From Clostridiales bacterium (GTDB lineage Bacteria > Bacillota > Clostridia > Christensenellales > Borkfalkiaceae): 64,000 nucleotides of DNA. The notes beneath the pieces are model-generated. The model was not told the DNA's origin. It did not search any database and was given only the letters and a program-made list of their open reading frames with translations. The translations under genes were made by a program, and so were the position numbers. Shown one piece after another: positions 26,197-35,028 of the stretch. Position 1 is the stretch's first letter. The number at the start of each line of letters is the position of its first letter. Location of the stretch: contig SVHW01000001.1 of assembly GCA_015055655.1 (NCBI GenBank), forward strand, positions 79,465 through 143,464, in the 5' to 3' direction.

Positions 26197-28777
26197 ACCA
26201 AGATTTGCCGCTTGCAATATCGACGGTAAGCGGAACAAGCAAAGACACCGCTGTTTCCATTTTTTCCTTTAACAAAGCTGCAACTTCTTCCGCTTCATTT
26301 TCCGGACAATCAATAACCAATTCGTCGTGCACTTGCAAAACCAATCTCGCTTTATATCCTTTTTGTTTAATCTCTTCCGCAACGTGAATCATTGCAAGTT
26401 TTATTATTTCCGCGCTAGAACCTTGCAACGGCATATTCATCGCAGCGCGTTCCCCAAAAGAGCGCACGTTAAAATTGGAAGATTTTATTTCATTGATAAC
26501 CCTTCTTCTACCAAAGAGCGTTTCCACATAGCCGTTATCCCTTGCCGTTTGCACGTTTTTTTGCATATATTCCTTCACGTCGGAATAACTTTCAAAGTAC
26601 TTATTGATATATTCTTGCGCTTTTTTAGGCGTAATCGATAAATCTTTTGAAAGGCCAAATGCGCTTATGCCGTAAATAATACCAAAATTAACCGCTTTTG
26701 CGCTTCTTCGTTGCGACGAGGATACTTTCTCCAACGGCGTATCAAATACCTGCGACGCCGTCAATGCGTGAATATCTTTCCCTTCGCAATAGGCAGCAAT
26801 CAATTCTTTACAGCCGGAAAAATGCGCCAATAATCGCAATTCTATCTGCGAATAATCTGCGTCAATTAACACGTTCCCAGGGCTTGCCTTGAACAGTTTT
26901 CTAAGCTCCCTACCCTCCTCCGTACGGATAGGAATATTTTGTAAATTGGGGTTTGCGCTCGATAATCTACCCGTCGACGTAAAGCTTTGGTTATACGTCG
27001 TATGCACTTTGCCGTTGACAAGCAGCGGTTTGAACCCTTCTACGTACGTAGAATTGAGCTTTTGTATCTTTCTGTAGCGCAAGATTAACCGAACGATTTC
27101 ATACTCGTCCGCATATTTTTCCAATTCTTCCGCCGTAGTTTTATATTTCCCGTCTTTTTTCTTTTTATCGCCGCCAATCTTTAACTTTTCAAATAAAATC
27201 TTGCCGAGTTGTTGTGTTGAATTTACGTTAAACGATTCCCCTGCCAACGCATGAATTTCCTTCGTGATAACCGCCAATTCAGCGTTAAATTTATTTGCCG
27301 TTTGATATAACGCCTCTTCGTCAACGCATACGCCTTCCTTTTCCATACCGAACAACACTTTGATAAGCGGCAATTCAATATTTTTATAAATATTTTTCTC
27401 CGTATCCGTTAGGCGATTAGAATACAACTCGCATAATAAGGCAACGCCGCAGGCAGGGAATTTATCGTCAACGTCGTTTTCATTAAGCGCATACGTAAGC
27501 CCAGACGAATTGCCCAGCCCATCAACGATACACTTTAAAACGGAAACGTCGTCGTAAGTTGCTAAAAAGGGCGAATTTACAACGGAAACGGTATGCATAA
27601 TATCTTTTACGTTATATGCGATTATATGCATATTCTCCGCGATTAAACGTGTAAAAACGGGCGCCAATTCCCAATCAAAAAAGCCTGCGTCTAATAAGTC
27701 TTGTTTTATAGGCAAAACGTATTCTACAACACGTTCACGTAAAGCAAACGCCTCGTCTAAAAAGATAAAGCGAATCTCTTTATCCGTTGCATTGCAAGCC
27801 AACACATTGCTTTGTCTTCCATCAATAATGGATACGATTTCCTCTACGGAAGCAGGATAAACGTCTACACACTCTATTTTCTTTGTTTGAACCGTCTTGG
27901 CATCCTCAAGCACCGCTGAATCGTTCTCGTTGAATATATCAGCCGTCAACAAAGAACGGAACTCCAATTCCGAAAACTTCTCTTTAACCTTTTGCGAAAA
28001 CGGCATTTTTAATAAACACTCGTTAAGTTCAACGTTCAACGGAGCGTTTGTATCAATCGTTGCAAGCTGTTTGGAAAAATACGCGTTGTCCTTTCCATTT
28101 TCCAATTTCGTGCGCAACGCGCCCGTAATTTCATCAATGTGCGCGTACACGCCGTCGATATCAAAAAAGCGTTCTAACAGTGATAACGCCGATTTATCGC
28201 CAACCCCAGCCACTCCTGGGATATTGTCCGATTTATCACCCATAAGCGCCTTGTAATCAATAATTTGTGAAGGCGTTATGCCGATTTCGTCTTTAAAATT
28301 TTGAAGAGAGAGCTCTAAAATATCACTAACGCCCTTTCGCGTATAACAAACGTTTGTCGTTTCATCTACCAATTGATACGCGTCACGGTCACCCGTGTAA
28401 ACGTACGTTTGCATATTAAATTTTTTTGCCATAGTACCGAGCAAATCGTCTGCTTCATAACCGGCAAGCTCTAATATTTTTACGTTCATCAACGTTAAAA
28501 CTTCTTTTAAAATAGGCATTTGTATCGCCAATTCTTCCGGCATTGACTTTCTTCCCGCCTTATAGTCAGCGTATAATTTATGACGGAACGTCGGCGCGTG
28601 CAAATCAAAAGCAACGGCAAAATGCGTAGGTTTTTTATCGGCAATAATTTTCAACATCAATTTGATAAACCCAAATACCCCGTTCGTCGGCGTGCCGCTT
28701 TTTGTCGTAAATACGGGAGTTGCATAAAACGCGCGATTGATTAAACTGTTGCCGTCAATAAGAACCAATTTTTCCAT
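26183..28777 (-). CDS. polA: DNA polymerase I
   Basis: Repair and Okazaki-fragment polymerase. The N-terminal 5' nuclease domain (residues 1-~290) has KLVLIDGNSLINRAFYA, YTGDRDAYQLVD and ALMGDKSDNIPGVAGVGDKSA. The middle 3'-5' exonuclease fold is present but lacks the canonical acidic residues, as in Bacillus-type enzymes. The polymerase domain shows motif A DYSQIELRLLAHFSG, motif B RRSAKAVNFGIIYGISAFGL and motif C LVLQVHDELVIDCP. 864 aa; it runs ahead of coaE. Confidence 0.96.
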   Translation of the reverse strand: MEKLVLIDGNSLINRAFYATPVFTTKSGTPTNGVFGFIKLMLKIIADKKPTHFAVAFDLHAPTFRHKLYADYKAGRKSMPEELAIQMPILKEVLTLMNVKILELAGYEADDLLGTMAKKFNMQTYVYTGDRDAYQLVDETTNVCYTRKGVSDILELSLQNFKDEIGITPSQIIDYKALMGDKSDNIPGVAGVGDKSALSLLERFFDIDGVYAHIDEITGALRTKLENGKDNAYFSKQLATIDTNAPLNVELNECLLKMPFSQKVKEKFSELEFRSLLTADIFNENDSAVLEDAKTVQTKKIECVDVYPASVEEIVSIIDGRQSNVLACNATDKEIRFIFLDEAFALRERVVEYVLPIKQDLLDAGFFDWELAPVFTRLIAENMHIIAYNVKDIMHTVSVVNSPFLATYDDVSVLKCIVDGLGNSSGLTYALNENDVDDKFPACGVALLCELYSNRLTDTEKNIYKNIELPLIKVLFGMEKEGVCVDEEALYQTANKFNAELAVITKEIHALAGESFNVNSTQQLGKILFEKLKIGGDKKKKDGKYKTTAEELEKYADEYEIVRLILRYRKIQKLNSTYVEGFKPLLVNGKVHTTYNQSFTSTGRLSSANPNLQNIPIRTEEGRELRKLFKASPGNVLIDADYSQIELRLLAHFSGCKELIAAYCEGKDIHALTASQVFDTPLEKVSSSQRRSAKAVNFGIIYGISAFGLSKDLSITPKKAQEYINKYFESYSDVKEYMQKNVQTARDNGYVETLFGRRRVINEIKSSNFNVRSFGERAAMNMPLQGSSAEIIKLAMIHVAEEIKQKGYKARLVLQVHDELVIDCPENEAEEVAALLKEKMETAVSLLVPLTVDIASGKSWYETK

Positions 28778-28807
28778 ACTATATCACCTATTTTTTTGCT
28801 TACTATT

Positions 28808-28836
28808 ATTTTACCACGAAATAGAAAAAATCGCAA
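28808..28836 (-). promoter_or_regulatory. polA promoter
   Basis: -35 TTGCGA (28831-28836) and -10 TAAAAT (28808-28813) with a 17-bp spacer, 31 bp upstream of ATG 28777. Confidence 0.6.
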
Positions 28837-28916
28837 GAGAATATAAAATATTTTTTGACGGCGTTTTTACAACGAATACACTGTCTTTTATTCTATCGCC
28901 CCTTGGCTTGTCCATA

Positions 28917-29250
28917 CTCGAAAAGAATTTTCGCTTCCTACACTCAACACCAAAAAAGACACACCCATAAAGGATGTAGTGCCGCTGGTATGCGCAAGCG
29001 CATTGCGGCGTCGCTCACCTGCCGTTCACAATATTAATTTTACACGCGTTCGCTCCTTGCCCGGAGTCGAAAAGAATTTTCGCTTCCTGCACTCAACACC
29101 AAAAAAAGACACACCCATAAAGGATGTAGTGCCGCTGGTATGCGCAAGCGCATTGCGGCGTCGCTCACCTGCCGTTCGCAATATTAAATTTTTACGCGTT
29201 CGCTCCTTGCCCGGAGTCGAAAAGAATTTTCGCTTCCTACACTCAACACC
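28917..29250 (-). repeat. Tandem array of ~150-bp units built from the tRNA-Leu 3' end
   Basis: The core GAAAAGAATTTTCGCTTCC recurs at 28920, 29069 and 29219 (periods 149 and 150 bp). Two units are complete; the third merges into the tRNA terminator. Read in the tRNA direction, each unit holds: a hairpin CGAAAA-TTC-TTTTCG; TTCGACTCCG, identical to the tRNA T-arm; a GC-rich insert of ~70 bp containing CAAGGAGCGAACGCG and the stem GCCGC...ATGCGCTTGCGCAT...GCGGC; then CCAGCGGCAC, the tRNA acceptor end; then a remnant of the tRNA terminator lacking its first arm. There is no credible coding sequence. Confidence 0.85.
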
Positions 29251-29285
29251 AAAAAAGACACACCCATAAAGGATGTGTCTTTTTT
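29251..29285 (-). terminator. Terminator of tRNA-Leu
   Basis: AAAAAAGACACACCC pairs with GGATGTGTCTTTTTT (one mismatch, 5-nt loop). On the minus strand the hairpin begins immediately after the tRNA CCA. It is the parent of the truncated copies in the adjacent array. Confidence 0.85.
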
Positions 29286-29288
29286 TGG

Positions 29289-29372
29289 TGCCGCTGGTCG
29301 GAGTCGAACCGACACGAGGTCACCCTCGACAGATTTTGAGTCTGTTGCGTCTGCCAGTTTCACCACAGCGGC
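29289..29372 (-). tRNA. tRNA-Leu, anticodon CAA
   Basis: An 84-nt class II tRNA: acceptor GCCGCTG, D-arm, anticodon stem CAGA/TCTG around loop CTCAAAA (anticodon CAA, reading UUG), a long variable arm and the T-arm GTCGGTTCGACTCCGAC. CCA is encoded (29286-29288). It has its own promoter and a terminator directly after CCA. The downstream side carries a tandem array made from its 3' part. Confidence 0.96.
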
Positions 29373-29395
29373 ATCTTTTAACTGAAAGCTTTATC

Positions 29396-29424
29396 ATTAT
29401 ACTGGATTGCGATAAAAAAAGCAA
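29396..29424 (-). promoter_or_regulatory. tRNA-Leu promoter
   Basis: -35 TTGCTT (29419-29424) and -10 TATAAT (29396-29401), 17-bp spacer, 23 bp from the mature 5' end. Confidence 0.7.
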
Positions 29425-29468
29425 GCGTTTACAAGGGTGTTTTTATAAAATTTTTTAATCTTTTTTTA

Positions 29469-30440
29469 TTATTCGTTAGAAAGTTTCTCTTTCGCTAACA
29501 CATATGCGCCATATACACCGGCTCTATTGCCAAGTTGCGCCCCCACAACTTTTAAAGGAACGATATCCATAGCAATATACGAACGTTCGTCTACGGCTTT
29601 TCTTAACGGCTGGAATAACGTTTCCCCTTCGTTTGCAACGCCACCGCCAAGCACGATGGCTTCTGGACGTAAAATATTGACAAGGTCGGCAATACCTTCC
29701 GATACGTATCCAACGTATTCTTCAACGACACGTTTCGCCGTTTCGTCGCCGTTACGCATCGCAACAAAAACCGTTCTTCCATCAACGTTTTCCAGTTTTC
29801 CGTCCACCAAATCCCATAAAGAACTTTGCGGATTGTCAACCATTGCGTGACGGGTTTGTGAGATTAAAGCCGTTGCCGAAGCGTATTTTTCATAGCAACC
29901 ACGACGCCCACAAGCACAAGGTATGCCACCTTTTCGTATGGTAATATGTCCAAGTTCCGCCCCAGCGCTTTTATAGCCCTCAATCAGTTTTCCGTCGAAT
30001 ACAATACCGCCACCAACACCCGTGCCAAGCGTTAAAAGAATACTGCTTTGATATTGCGACGTCGCCCCGAATTTCGCTTCTCCAAGCGCGGCAGCGTTTG
30101 CGTCATTAAGTATAAATACTTTTTTGCCTGTTAATAATGACAGTTCCTTAGCAAGAGGCGCGTTTTGCCAAGAATAATTACTCCAACGCAACACCATCCC
30201 TGCGTTGCTATCAACAACACCCGGCGCGCCAACGCCAATTGCCACTACCGACGAAAAATCCACGTCGCCGATTTCCGTTAATCTGCGCGCCAAGCGCGCC
30301 AATACAAGCACGGTGCCCTCAAATCCGTCGTTTTTATCCGTTTTCGCCTTATCCGTGCAAAGGAGTTCTCCGTCAATCGTAAATAACGCACCTTTTGCGC
30401 TCATACCGCCTAAATCAATACCGATAATATATTTTTCCAC
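29469..30440 (-). CDS. glcK: ROK-family glucokinase
   Basis: Phosphorylates glucose with ATP. ATP-binding motif IGIDLGGMSAKGALF, catalytic Asp in FILNDANAAALGEAKFG, and the ROK zinc motif GIPCACGRRGCYEKYAS. LTLGTGVGGGIVFDGKLIEG completes the sugar site. 323 aa, no DNA-binding domain, so an enzyme rather than a NagC/XylR regulator. It begins 17 bp after the ABC exporter stop on the same strand and may be the last gene of that transcript. With the glycogen operon it would channel free glucose to glucose-6-phosphate. Confidence 0.92.
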   Translation of the reverse strand: MEKYIIGIDLGGMSAKGALFTIDGELLCTDKAKTDKNDGFEGTVLVLARLARRLTEIGDVDFSSVVAIGVGAPGVVDSNAGMVLRWSNYSWQNAPLAKELSLLTGKKVFILNDANAAALGEAKFGATSQYQSSILLTLGTGVGGGIVFDGKLIEGYKSAGAELGHITIRKGGIPCACGRRGCYEKYASATALISQTRHAMVDNPQSSLWDLVDGKLENVDGRTVFVAMRNGDETAKRVVEEYVGYVSEGIADLVNILRPEAIVLGGGVANEGETLFQPLRKAVDERSYIAMDIVPLKVVGAQLGNRAGVYGAYVLAKEKLSNE

Positions 30441-30457
30441 GAACTATTCTCCTTTAT

Positions 30458-32128
30458 TTATTCTTTTATTATAGCGCCATTTTCCACTATAAAACGCTTG
30501 TTGGCGATTCGTAATGCGGAAGGACGATGGGATACGATAACACACGTCTTATTTTCCAATTTAGCAATATTATCAATAATTTGGCTTTCTGTTTGTTCGT
30601 CCAAAGCAGAAGTTGCCTCATCAAAAAGCAATATAGGACGATTGGATACAATAGCCCGCGCTATCGCCAAACGCTGTAATTGCCCTTCGGATAACCCTTC
30701 CCCTTTTTCCAACAAAACGGTTTGTAATCCTTGCGGTAAATCGTATACAAACTCTGCACACGCGATTTGAATAGCTTCCCTCACACACGTATCGTTTTTA
30801 TCACTTTCATCCGCAAAGAAGGTCAAATTATCGTACACCGCACCAGAAAAGAGGAAATTGCCTTGCGGCACGTATGCAAACAATTCTCTATGCGCCGCAG
30901 TCACCTCAACACGTCCGTTTTCCGTAGTGAGATATATCTTTCCGTCGTTGGGTTGGAAAATACCTAAAAATAACTTAAATAACGTGCTTTTACCTGAACC
31001 CGAAGCGCCCGTAATACAAACTACGTCCCCTTTTTCAATATCCATATTTGCATTGGAAAAAACTTTATCTTCACCATATTGAAAAGACACGTTTTCAACG
31101 CCAATGGACGAGATATCCGTATATGGTATTACATTTATACACGACGTAGCGGAGTCGTCTTTTTTTAATTCGTACAACTGCGAAATTCTTTCCCCGCTGG
31201 TTAATTGCGTATAACGCGCCGGTAAAATGGTAGTAAACGCGGAAAGCGGATGTTGAAATTGCATCAACAATAAAACCACAGACAGCATCACGCCGTAATT
31301 TGTATTGCCTTTAAAAATACTAAAACCACACCAAACGATGGCAAAAATCAACCCGAAATTACTTAAAAAAGCAAAGACGGCGTGCATACAAGAATTTAAA
31401 GCGCTGCGTTTTAACTTTGCGCGATAATGTTTTTCCGTCAAAAGGCTATTTTCTGTCGCAGATTTTTCCTCCGCATTATACGCCTTAATCGTCACCAACG
31501 AAGAAAGTCCTTCTTGCATATACGCGCGCGAACGACCATCCATCTCCAACACGTCTTTTTGACGCTTTTTGATTTGACGACGGAAAAGCACGGCTATACC
31601 GCTAAACACCACCCCACAAGCAATATAAATCACCGTGAAAATAACGTCCGTTGTCAATAGCGCAAGGATTGCCCCTACGCATTGCGTTAACATCGCGGCA
31701 AGCGAAGGAAGAAGCCACACTTGCGTCGTTGCGATTTCTTGTAAATCGGTCGTAATTCTATTTAATAATTCCCCGCTGTGATAACCTTGAATTTGCGCGT
31801 AATCAGAGCGAAGAATATTCTCGTAAACTTGATTGCGTAAATCGCGCACAATTTTTGCGCGCGTTTTATCAGAGAAAAATCTACCCAGAGCTTGCAACGT
31901 AATACGTAAACACAATAAACCCAAAAGTATCCCAACGTACAACATTAAACCACGCTCGTTTCCCGAAGCCGCGTCGTCGATTAAAAACCGAGTGATATAC
32001 GCAAAAGCAAGCGTAGAAAAAGAAGAAAACACCGCAAGGCAAGCCAAAAGAGCGATAGCAACTCTATACGGCCGCATCGCACGTTTCAACCAATTTTTCG
32101 CCTGTTGTGTTTCCATTTTCAATGCCAT
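30458..32128 (-). CDS. ABC exporter, fused permease and ATPase (type I)
   Basis: Half-transporter: six predicted membrane helices (residues ~20-310), then an ATPase with Walker A CITGASGSGKSTLFKL, the Q-loop region AYVPQGNFLFSGAVYDN, the altered signature GLSEGQLQRLAIARAI, Walker B ILLFDEATSALDEQTE and switch VSHR. There is no N-terminal C39 peptidase domain. It lies 9 bp after the S26-like peptidase gene and ends the HprK-like / PqqD / S26 cassette, so it is the likely exporter of whatever that cassette modifies. ATG 32128 or 32116 could start it. Confidence 0.9.
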   Translation of the reverse strand: MALKMETQQAKNWLKRAMRPYRVAIALLACLAVFSSFSTLAFAYITRFLIDDAASGNERGLMLYVGILLGLLCLRITLQALGRFFSDKTRAKIVRDLRNQVYENILRSDYAQIQGYHSGELLNRITTDLQEIATTQVWLLPSLAAMLTQCVGAILALLTTDVIFTVIYIACGVVFSGIAVLFRRQIKKRQKDVLEMDGRSRAYMQEGLSSLVTIKAYNAEEKSATENSLLTEKHYRAKLKRSALNSCMHAVFAFLSNFGLIFAIVWCGFSIFKGNTNYGVMLSVVLLLMQFQHPLSAFTTILPARYTQLTSGERISQLYELKKDDSATSCINVIPYTDISSIGVENVSFQYGEDKVFSNANMDIEKGDVVCITGASGSGKSTLFKLFLGIFQPNDGKIYLTTENGRVEVTAAHRELFAYVPQGNFLFSGAVYDNLTFFADESDKNDTCVREAIQIACAEFVYDLPQGLQTVLLEKGEGLSEGQLQRLAIARAIVSNRPILLFDEATSALDEQTESQIIDNIAKLENKTCVIVSHRPSALRIANKRFIVENGAIIKE

Positions 32129-32137
32129 TGCTCCACT

Positions 32138-32569
32138 TTAGTTATTTTTATGGCTTATCAATTTATTTTTAACGCGATGCCAAAAATAACGAAATTTATA
32201 TCGTTTTACACGTTTTTTGGCATAACGAAGATATTTTTTATCCGTGCAGAAAAATCGTTTATCTTTGTGATAAAATTCCGTCAATATACCGATAACGTCC
32301 TTCTCATCAACGATTTCTTCATAATAACAATTATCGCCACGGATTAAGTAGCCGTCGTCCAAAACGGAAATAACACGGTGCAAAATATATTTATCTCCAC
32401 GCCGATACAACGCAACGTCTAAAGGTTTTAAAGGCTCGGTTTTGGGACGTACGACGATAGTATCCCTTCCACCCAGCAGCAACGGTTGCATACTGTCCGT
32501 TGTCGTCACGCCGACGTATACGCCTTTTTCGCGCAATACCTCTTCAATTGTCAATATTTTGCTTTCCAT
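32138..32569 (-). CDS. S24/S26-family peptidase-like protein (SipW-type Ser-His)
   Basis: A 143-residue protein with the signal-peptidase-like nucleophile motif TTDSMQPLL at ~25, then PLDVALYRRGDKYILHRVISV and GYLIRGDN. A His (HRV) takes the place of the general-base Lys, as in SipW/ER-type enzymes. There is no clear N- or C-terminal membrane helix; the tail is strongly basic (KKRVKRYKFRYFWHRVKNK). It sits between pqqD and the exporter. In RiPP-like clusters such proteins may process leader peptides, which is only inference here. Confidence 0.75.
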   Translation of the reverse strand: MESKILTIEEVLREKGVYVGVTTTDSMQPLLLGGRDTIVVRPKTEPLKPLDVALYRRGDKYILHRVISVLDDGYLIRGDNCYYEEIVDEKDVIGILTEFYHKDKRFFCTDKKYLRYAKKRVKRYKFRYFWHRVKNKLISHKNN

Positions 32570-32575
32570 TGCCGA

Positions 32576-32842
32576 TTATTTTTCCGTCATTTGATTCTCT
32601 TCCAAGGTGCGTAAAAACCTAGATACGGCGCTTTTTGCCACAACCTTATCCACGGCATACGTTGCGCACATTGCCTCTACACCCTCGTCAAGCGTATGTT
32701 CTTGCGTATAAAAATTCCAAAGGAACGCGCCGGTGTCGTTTAACGTTATCATTGCTTTAAATTCCTTTGCTCTCTCGCCAACGGGAACAACTACGTTTTC
32801 ACCACCGACGCTACGCATTACGAATCCGCTTTTAATTTTCAT
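32576..32842 (-). CDS. PqqD-family RRE protein
   Basis: An 88-residue PqqD-like winged-helix protein. PqqD domains (RiPP recognition elements) bind leader peptides and deliver precursors to modifying enzymes. Diagnostic core: ITLNDTGAFLWNFYTQEHTLDEGVEAM followed by a helix ending FLRTLEENQM. I set the start at ATG 32842, with GAGGT 5 nt upstream, rather than the earlier ATG 32866, which would overlap the HprK-like gene. Seven bp separate it from the S26-like gene start. Confidence 0.8.
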   Translation of the reverse strand: MKIKSGFVMRSVGGENVVVPVGERAKEFKAMITLNDTGAFLWNFYTQEHTLDEGVEAMCATYAVDKVVAKSAVSRFLRTLEENQMTEK

Positions 32843-32858
32843 ATTTACCTCGTTTCTA

Positions 32859-33569
32859 TTAAACATAAAGTTCGCCTGTTAAAGCGTTAAAAGATAATTG
32901 CATCGCTTCCGTTGATATCGTACAACGCAACAAAAACGACGGTATCTTCTTTACTAACGCGTCGGCAAAGCCCAAAGTGTTAAAGGTTTGTTTTTCTTGA
33001 ATGGGGTGTAATATTTGCGGAAACAACCGCCGCGCGGCTTCTTTTACGCTCAAACGCCGAATATCATTTTCTTGCGCTTGTTCTAAAAAGCACAACCCAC
33101 GTAAAGGCGCTTTGCCTTTATATCCAAGCGCTTCTTTCCCCATCCAAGGCGTTCCATATACAATCATTTCGCCGTTTGTATAATGCAAAATCGGTTTATC
33201 GCCGTTCAGCATTTTAACCCCGTCAATACCTTGCAACCAAAGCTTTGTATGCGTCGATTTGCCCGTTCCGCTTCGTCCTAAAAACGCGTATGCATTCCCT
33301 TTGTATTCCAATACGGCAGCGTGTAATAAAAAGCGGTCTTTCAACGTCATTTTTCGGCAAATATCGCTGTATATACACGTATTTTCAATATATCCGTCGG
33401 TAAAATTAGGATTCCGTTGCTTTTCCGCTAAAAATTCTTCCTGTGACGCAACGGCAACGATATCCGCAGGGGCAGATTGGTCGTCTGCTAAATACTCGCG
33501 ACAAAACGTATCGGCAAAATCGTATTTATTTCGTATATCTACCCGTAACCCTGCAATATCGTATATCAT
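32859..33569 (-). CDS. HPr-kinase-like P-loop protein (putative serine kinase of peptide cluster)
   Basis: Walker A FLGRSGTGKSTHTKLWL at ~110 in the HprK/P fold, followed by an acidic motif LNGDKPIL. The N-terminal HprK regulatory domain is missing and the C-terminal signature differs, so it is not canonical HprK. Homologues of this type phosphorylate precursor peptides in some lasso-peptide clusters. ATG 33569 (AAGGAAA upstream) lies 10 bp after the purB stop, so the cassette seems attached to the purB message. No precursor peptide gene could be found nearby. Confidence 0.72.
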   Translation of the reverse strand: MIYDIAGLRVDIRNKYDFADTFCREYLADDQSAPADIVAVASQEEFLAEKQRNPNFTDGYIENTCIYSDICRKMTLKDRFLLHAAVLEYKGNAYAFLGRSGTGKSTHTKLWLQGIDGVKMLNGDKPILHYTNGEMIVYGTPWMGKEALGYKGKAPLRGLCFLEQAQENDIRRLSVKEAARRLFPQILHPIQEKQTFNTLGFADALVKKIPSFLLRCTISTEAMQLSFNALTGELYV

Positions 33570-33579
33570 ACCCGTTTCC

Positions 33580-35016
33580 TTACACGCTGAGTTTCCCCGT
33601 TTCTCCAAGAAGATTTGCGTGTTTTGCTAAAATTGGCTCAATTTCGTTATCAATAAATTCGCAAACCTGCGAAGGCGCTCTACCAATAAATTTCTTGGCG
33701 TCTAAAATATCGTCTAATGAATCCCAAACAGCCTTGAACATATCATCTTTCTTAATCAAATCGATAAGATTATTTTCTCCGCCTTCCACTTTCACGTTTC
33801 TGCCTGCTTCCATAGACAATACGCGGATACGTTCGTGCAGTTCTTGTCTACTACCGCCTGCTTTTACACAAGCCATAATGATATTTTCCGTTGCCATAAA
33901 CGGAAGTTCTGCGGTGATATGCTTTGCAATAACCTTTTCGTACACAACGAGGTTATCCGCCACGTTCATATAGATATTCAAAATCGCGTCTACCGTTAAA
34001 AACGCCTGCGCGTTAACGATACGTCTGTTTGCCGAATCGTCCAACGTACGTTCAAACCATTGCGTCGAAGCGGTAATCGCGCTGTTCATAGGCAAAGAAA
34101 GCATATATCTTGCCAACGCGCCGATACGTTCGCTGCGCATCGGGTTGCGTTTGTACGCCATCGCGGAAGAACCGATTTGTTTCTTTTCAAACGGCTCTTC
34201 AATTTCCTTCATATTTTGTAAAATACGAATATCGTTGGAAAATTTGTACGCGCTTTGCGCGATTTGCGACAAAACGGACAAAATATTATAATCGAGTTTA
34301 CGAGGATACGTCTGTCCGGTCACGCCGTAAACTTTTTCATAACCAAGCTTTGCAACGACGCGTTTTTCGAGTTCTTTCACTTTCTTTTCGTCGCCGTCAA
34401 AAAGTTCTAAAAAGCTCGCTTGCGTACCCGTCGTGCCTTTTACCCCACGAAGTTTGATATGCGATTTAAGGCACGTCAAATTCTCGTAATCCATTTCCAA
34501 ATCTTGCAGCCAAAGCGTTGCGCGTTTGCCCACCGTCGTAAGTTGCGCAGGTTGTAAATGCGTAAAGCCAAGCGTCGGCACGTCTTTATACTTCAATGCA
34601 AAATTTTTCAATTTTTCCATAACGTTGACGAGCTTTTTAAGGATAATATCCAACGCATCGTCAAGCATAATCGCCTCAGCGTTGCAATCCACGAAACAGC
34701 TGGTTGCGCCAAGGTGAATAATCGGCATCGCTTTCTTCGCATATGCGCCGTACGCGTGAACGTGCGCCATAACGTCGTGACGAAGTTCTTTTTCGAATTG
34801 CGCCGCGAGTTCGTAATCGATATCTTCGGCGTATTGTTTTAATTCGTCAACCTGTTCTTGAGTGATATTTAATCCAAGCTCCATTTCCGCTTCCGCAAGA
34901 GCCACCCAAAGTTTTCTCCAAAGCTTAAAACGCTTTTCATCGGAAAAAGCGTGTTGCATTTCTTTACTACCGTAACGGGTAGAAAGCGGATTGATATACA
35001 AACTGTAATCTGCCAT
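33580..35016 (-). CDS. purB: Adenylosuccinate lyase
   Basis: Fumarase-superfamily lyase acting twice in purine synthesis (SAICAR to AICAR, adenylosuccinate to AMP). Catalytic His region LGFTHLQPAQLTTVGKR, signature GSSAMAYKRNPMRSERIG with catalytic Ser, and ATSCFVDCNAEA. 478 aa as in the Clostridium/Bacillus long form. Other purine genes are absent here. It follows the cyclophilin gene by 12 bp. Confidence 0.95.
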   Translation of the reverse strand: MADYSLYINPLSTRYGSKEMQHAFSDEKRFKLWRKLWVALAEAEMELGLNITQEQVDELKQYAEDIDYELAAQFEKELRHDVMAHVHAYGAYAKKAMPIIHLGATSCFVDCNAEAIMLDDALDIILKKLVNVMEKLKNFALKYKDVPTLGFTHLQPAQLTTVGKRATLWLQDLEMDYENLTCLKSHIKLRGVKGTTGTQASFLELFDGDEKKVKELEKRVVAKLGYEKVYGVTGQTYPRKLDYNILSVLSQIAQSAYKFSNDIRILQNMKEIEEPFEKKQIGSSAMAYKRNPMRSERIGALARYMLSLPMNSAITASTQWFERTLDDSANRRIVNAQAFLTVDAILNIYMNVADNLVVYEKVIAKHITAELPFMATENIIMACVKAGGSRQELHERIRVLSMEAGRNVKVEGGENNLIDLIKKDDMFKAVWDSLDDILDAKKFIGRAPSQVCEFIDNEIEPILAKHANLLGETGKLSV

Positions 35017-35028
35017 AAGTTTCCCCTT

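Noticed and set aside
28979..29269. 96-codon open frame (plus strand) within the tRNA-Leu array
   Set aside because: It exists only because the repeat unit is close to a multiple of three and contains no stops. The translated repeats follow the DNA repeats, there is no ribosome-binding site, and the DNA is explained by tRNA-derived units.
29469..30440. glcK as a ROK transcriptional repressor (NagC/XylR)
   Set aside because: There is no N-terminal helix-turn-helix; the protein starts directly with the ATP-binding motif.
32859..33569. Canonical HPr kinase/phosphorylase (hprK)
   Set aside because: Too short, lacks the N-terminal domain and the conserved C-terminal HprK signature, and lies with pqqD and an exporter rather than lgt or uvrB.
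34110..34457. Plus-strand frames within purB, groEL, glgP and other long genes
   Set aside because: They are antisense shadows of well-supported genes, with no family motifs or ribosome-binding sites.
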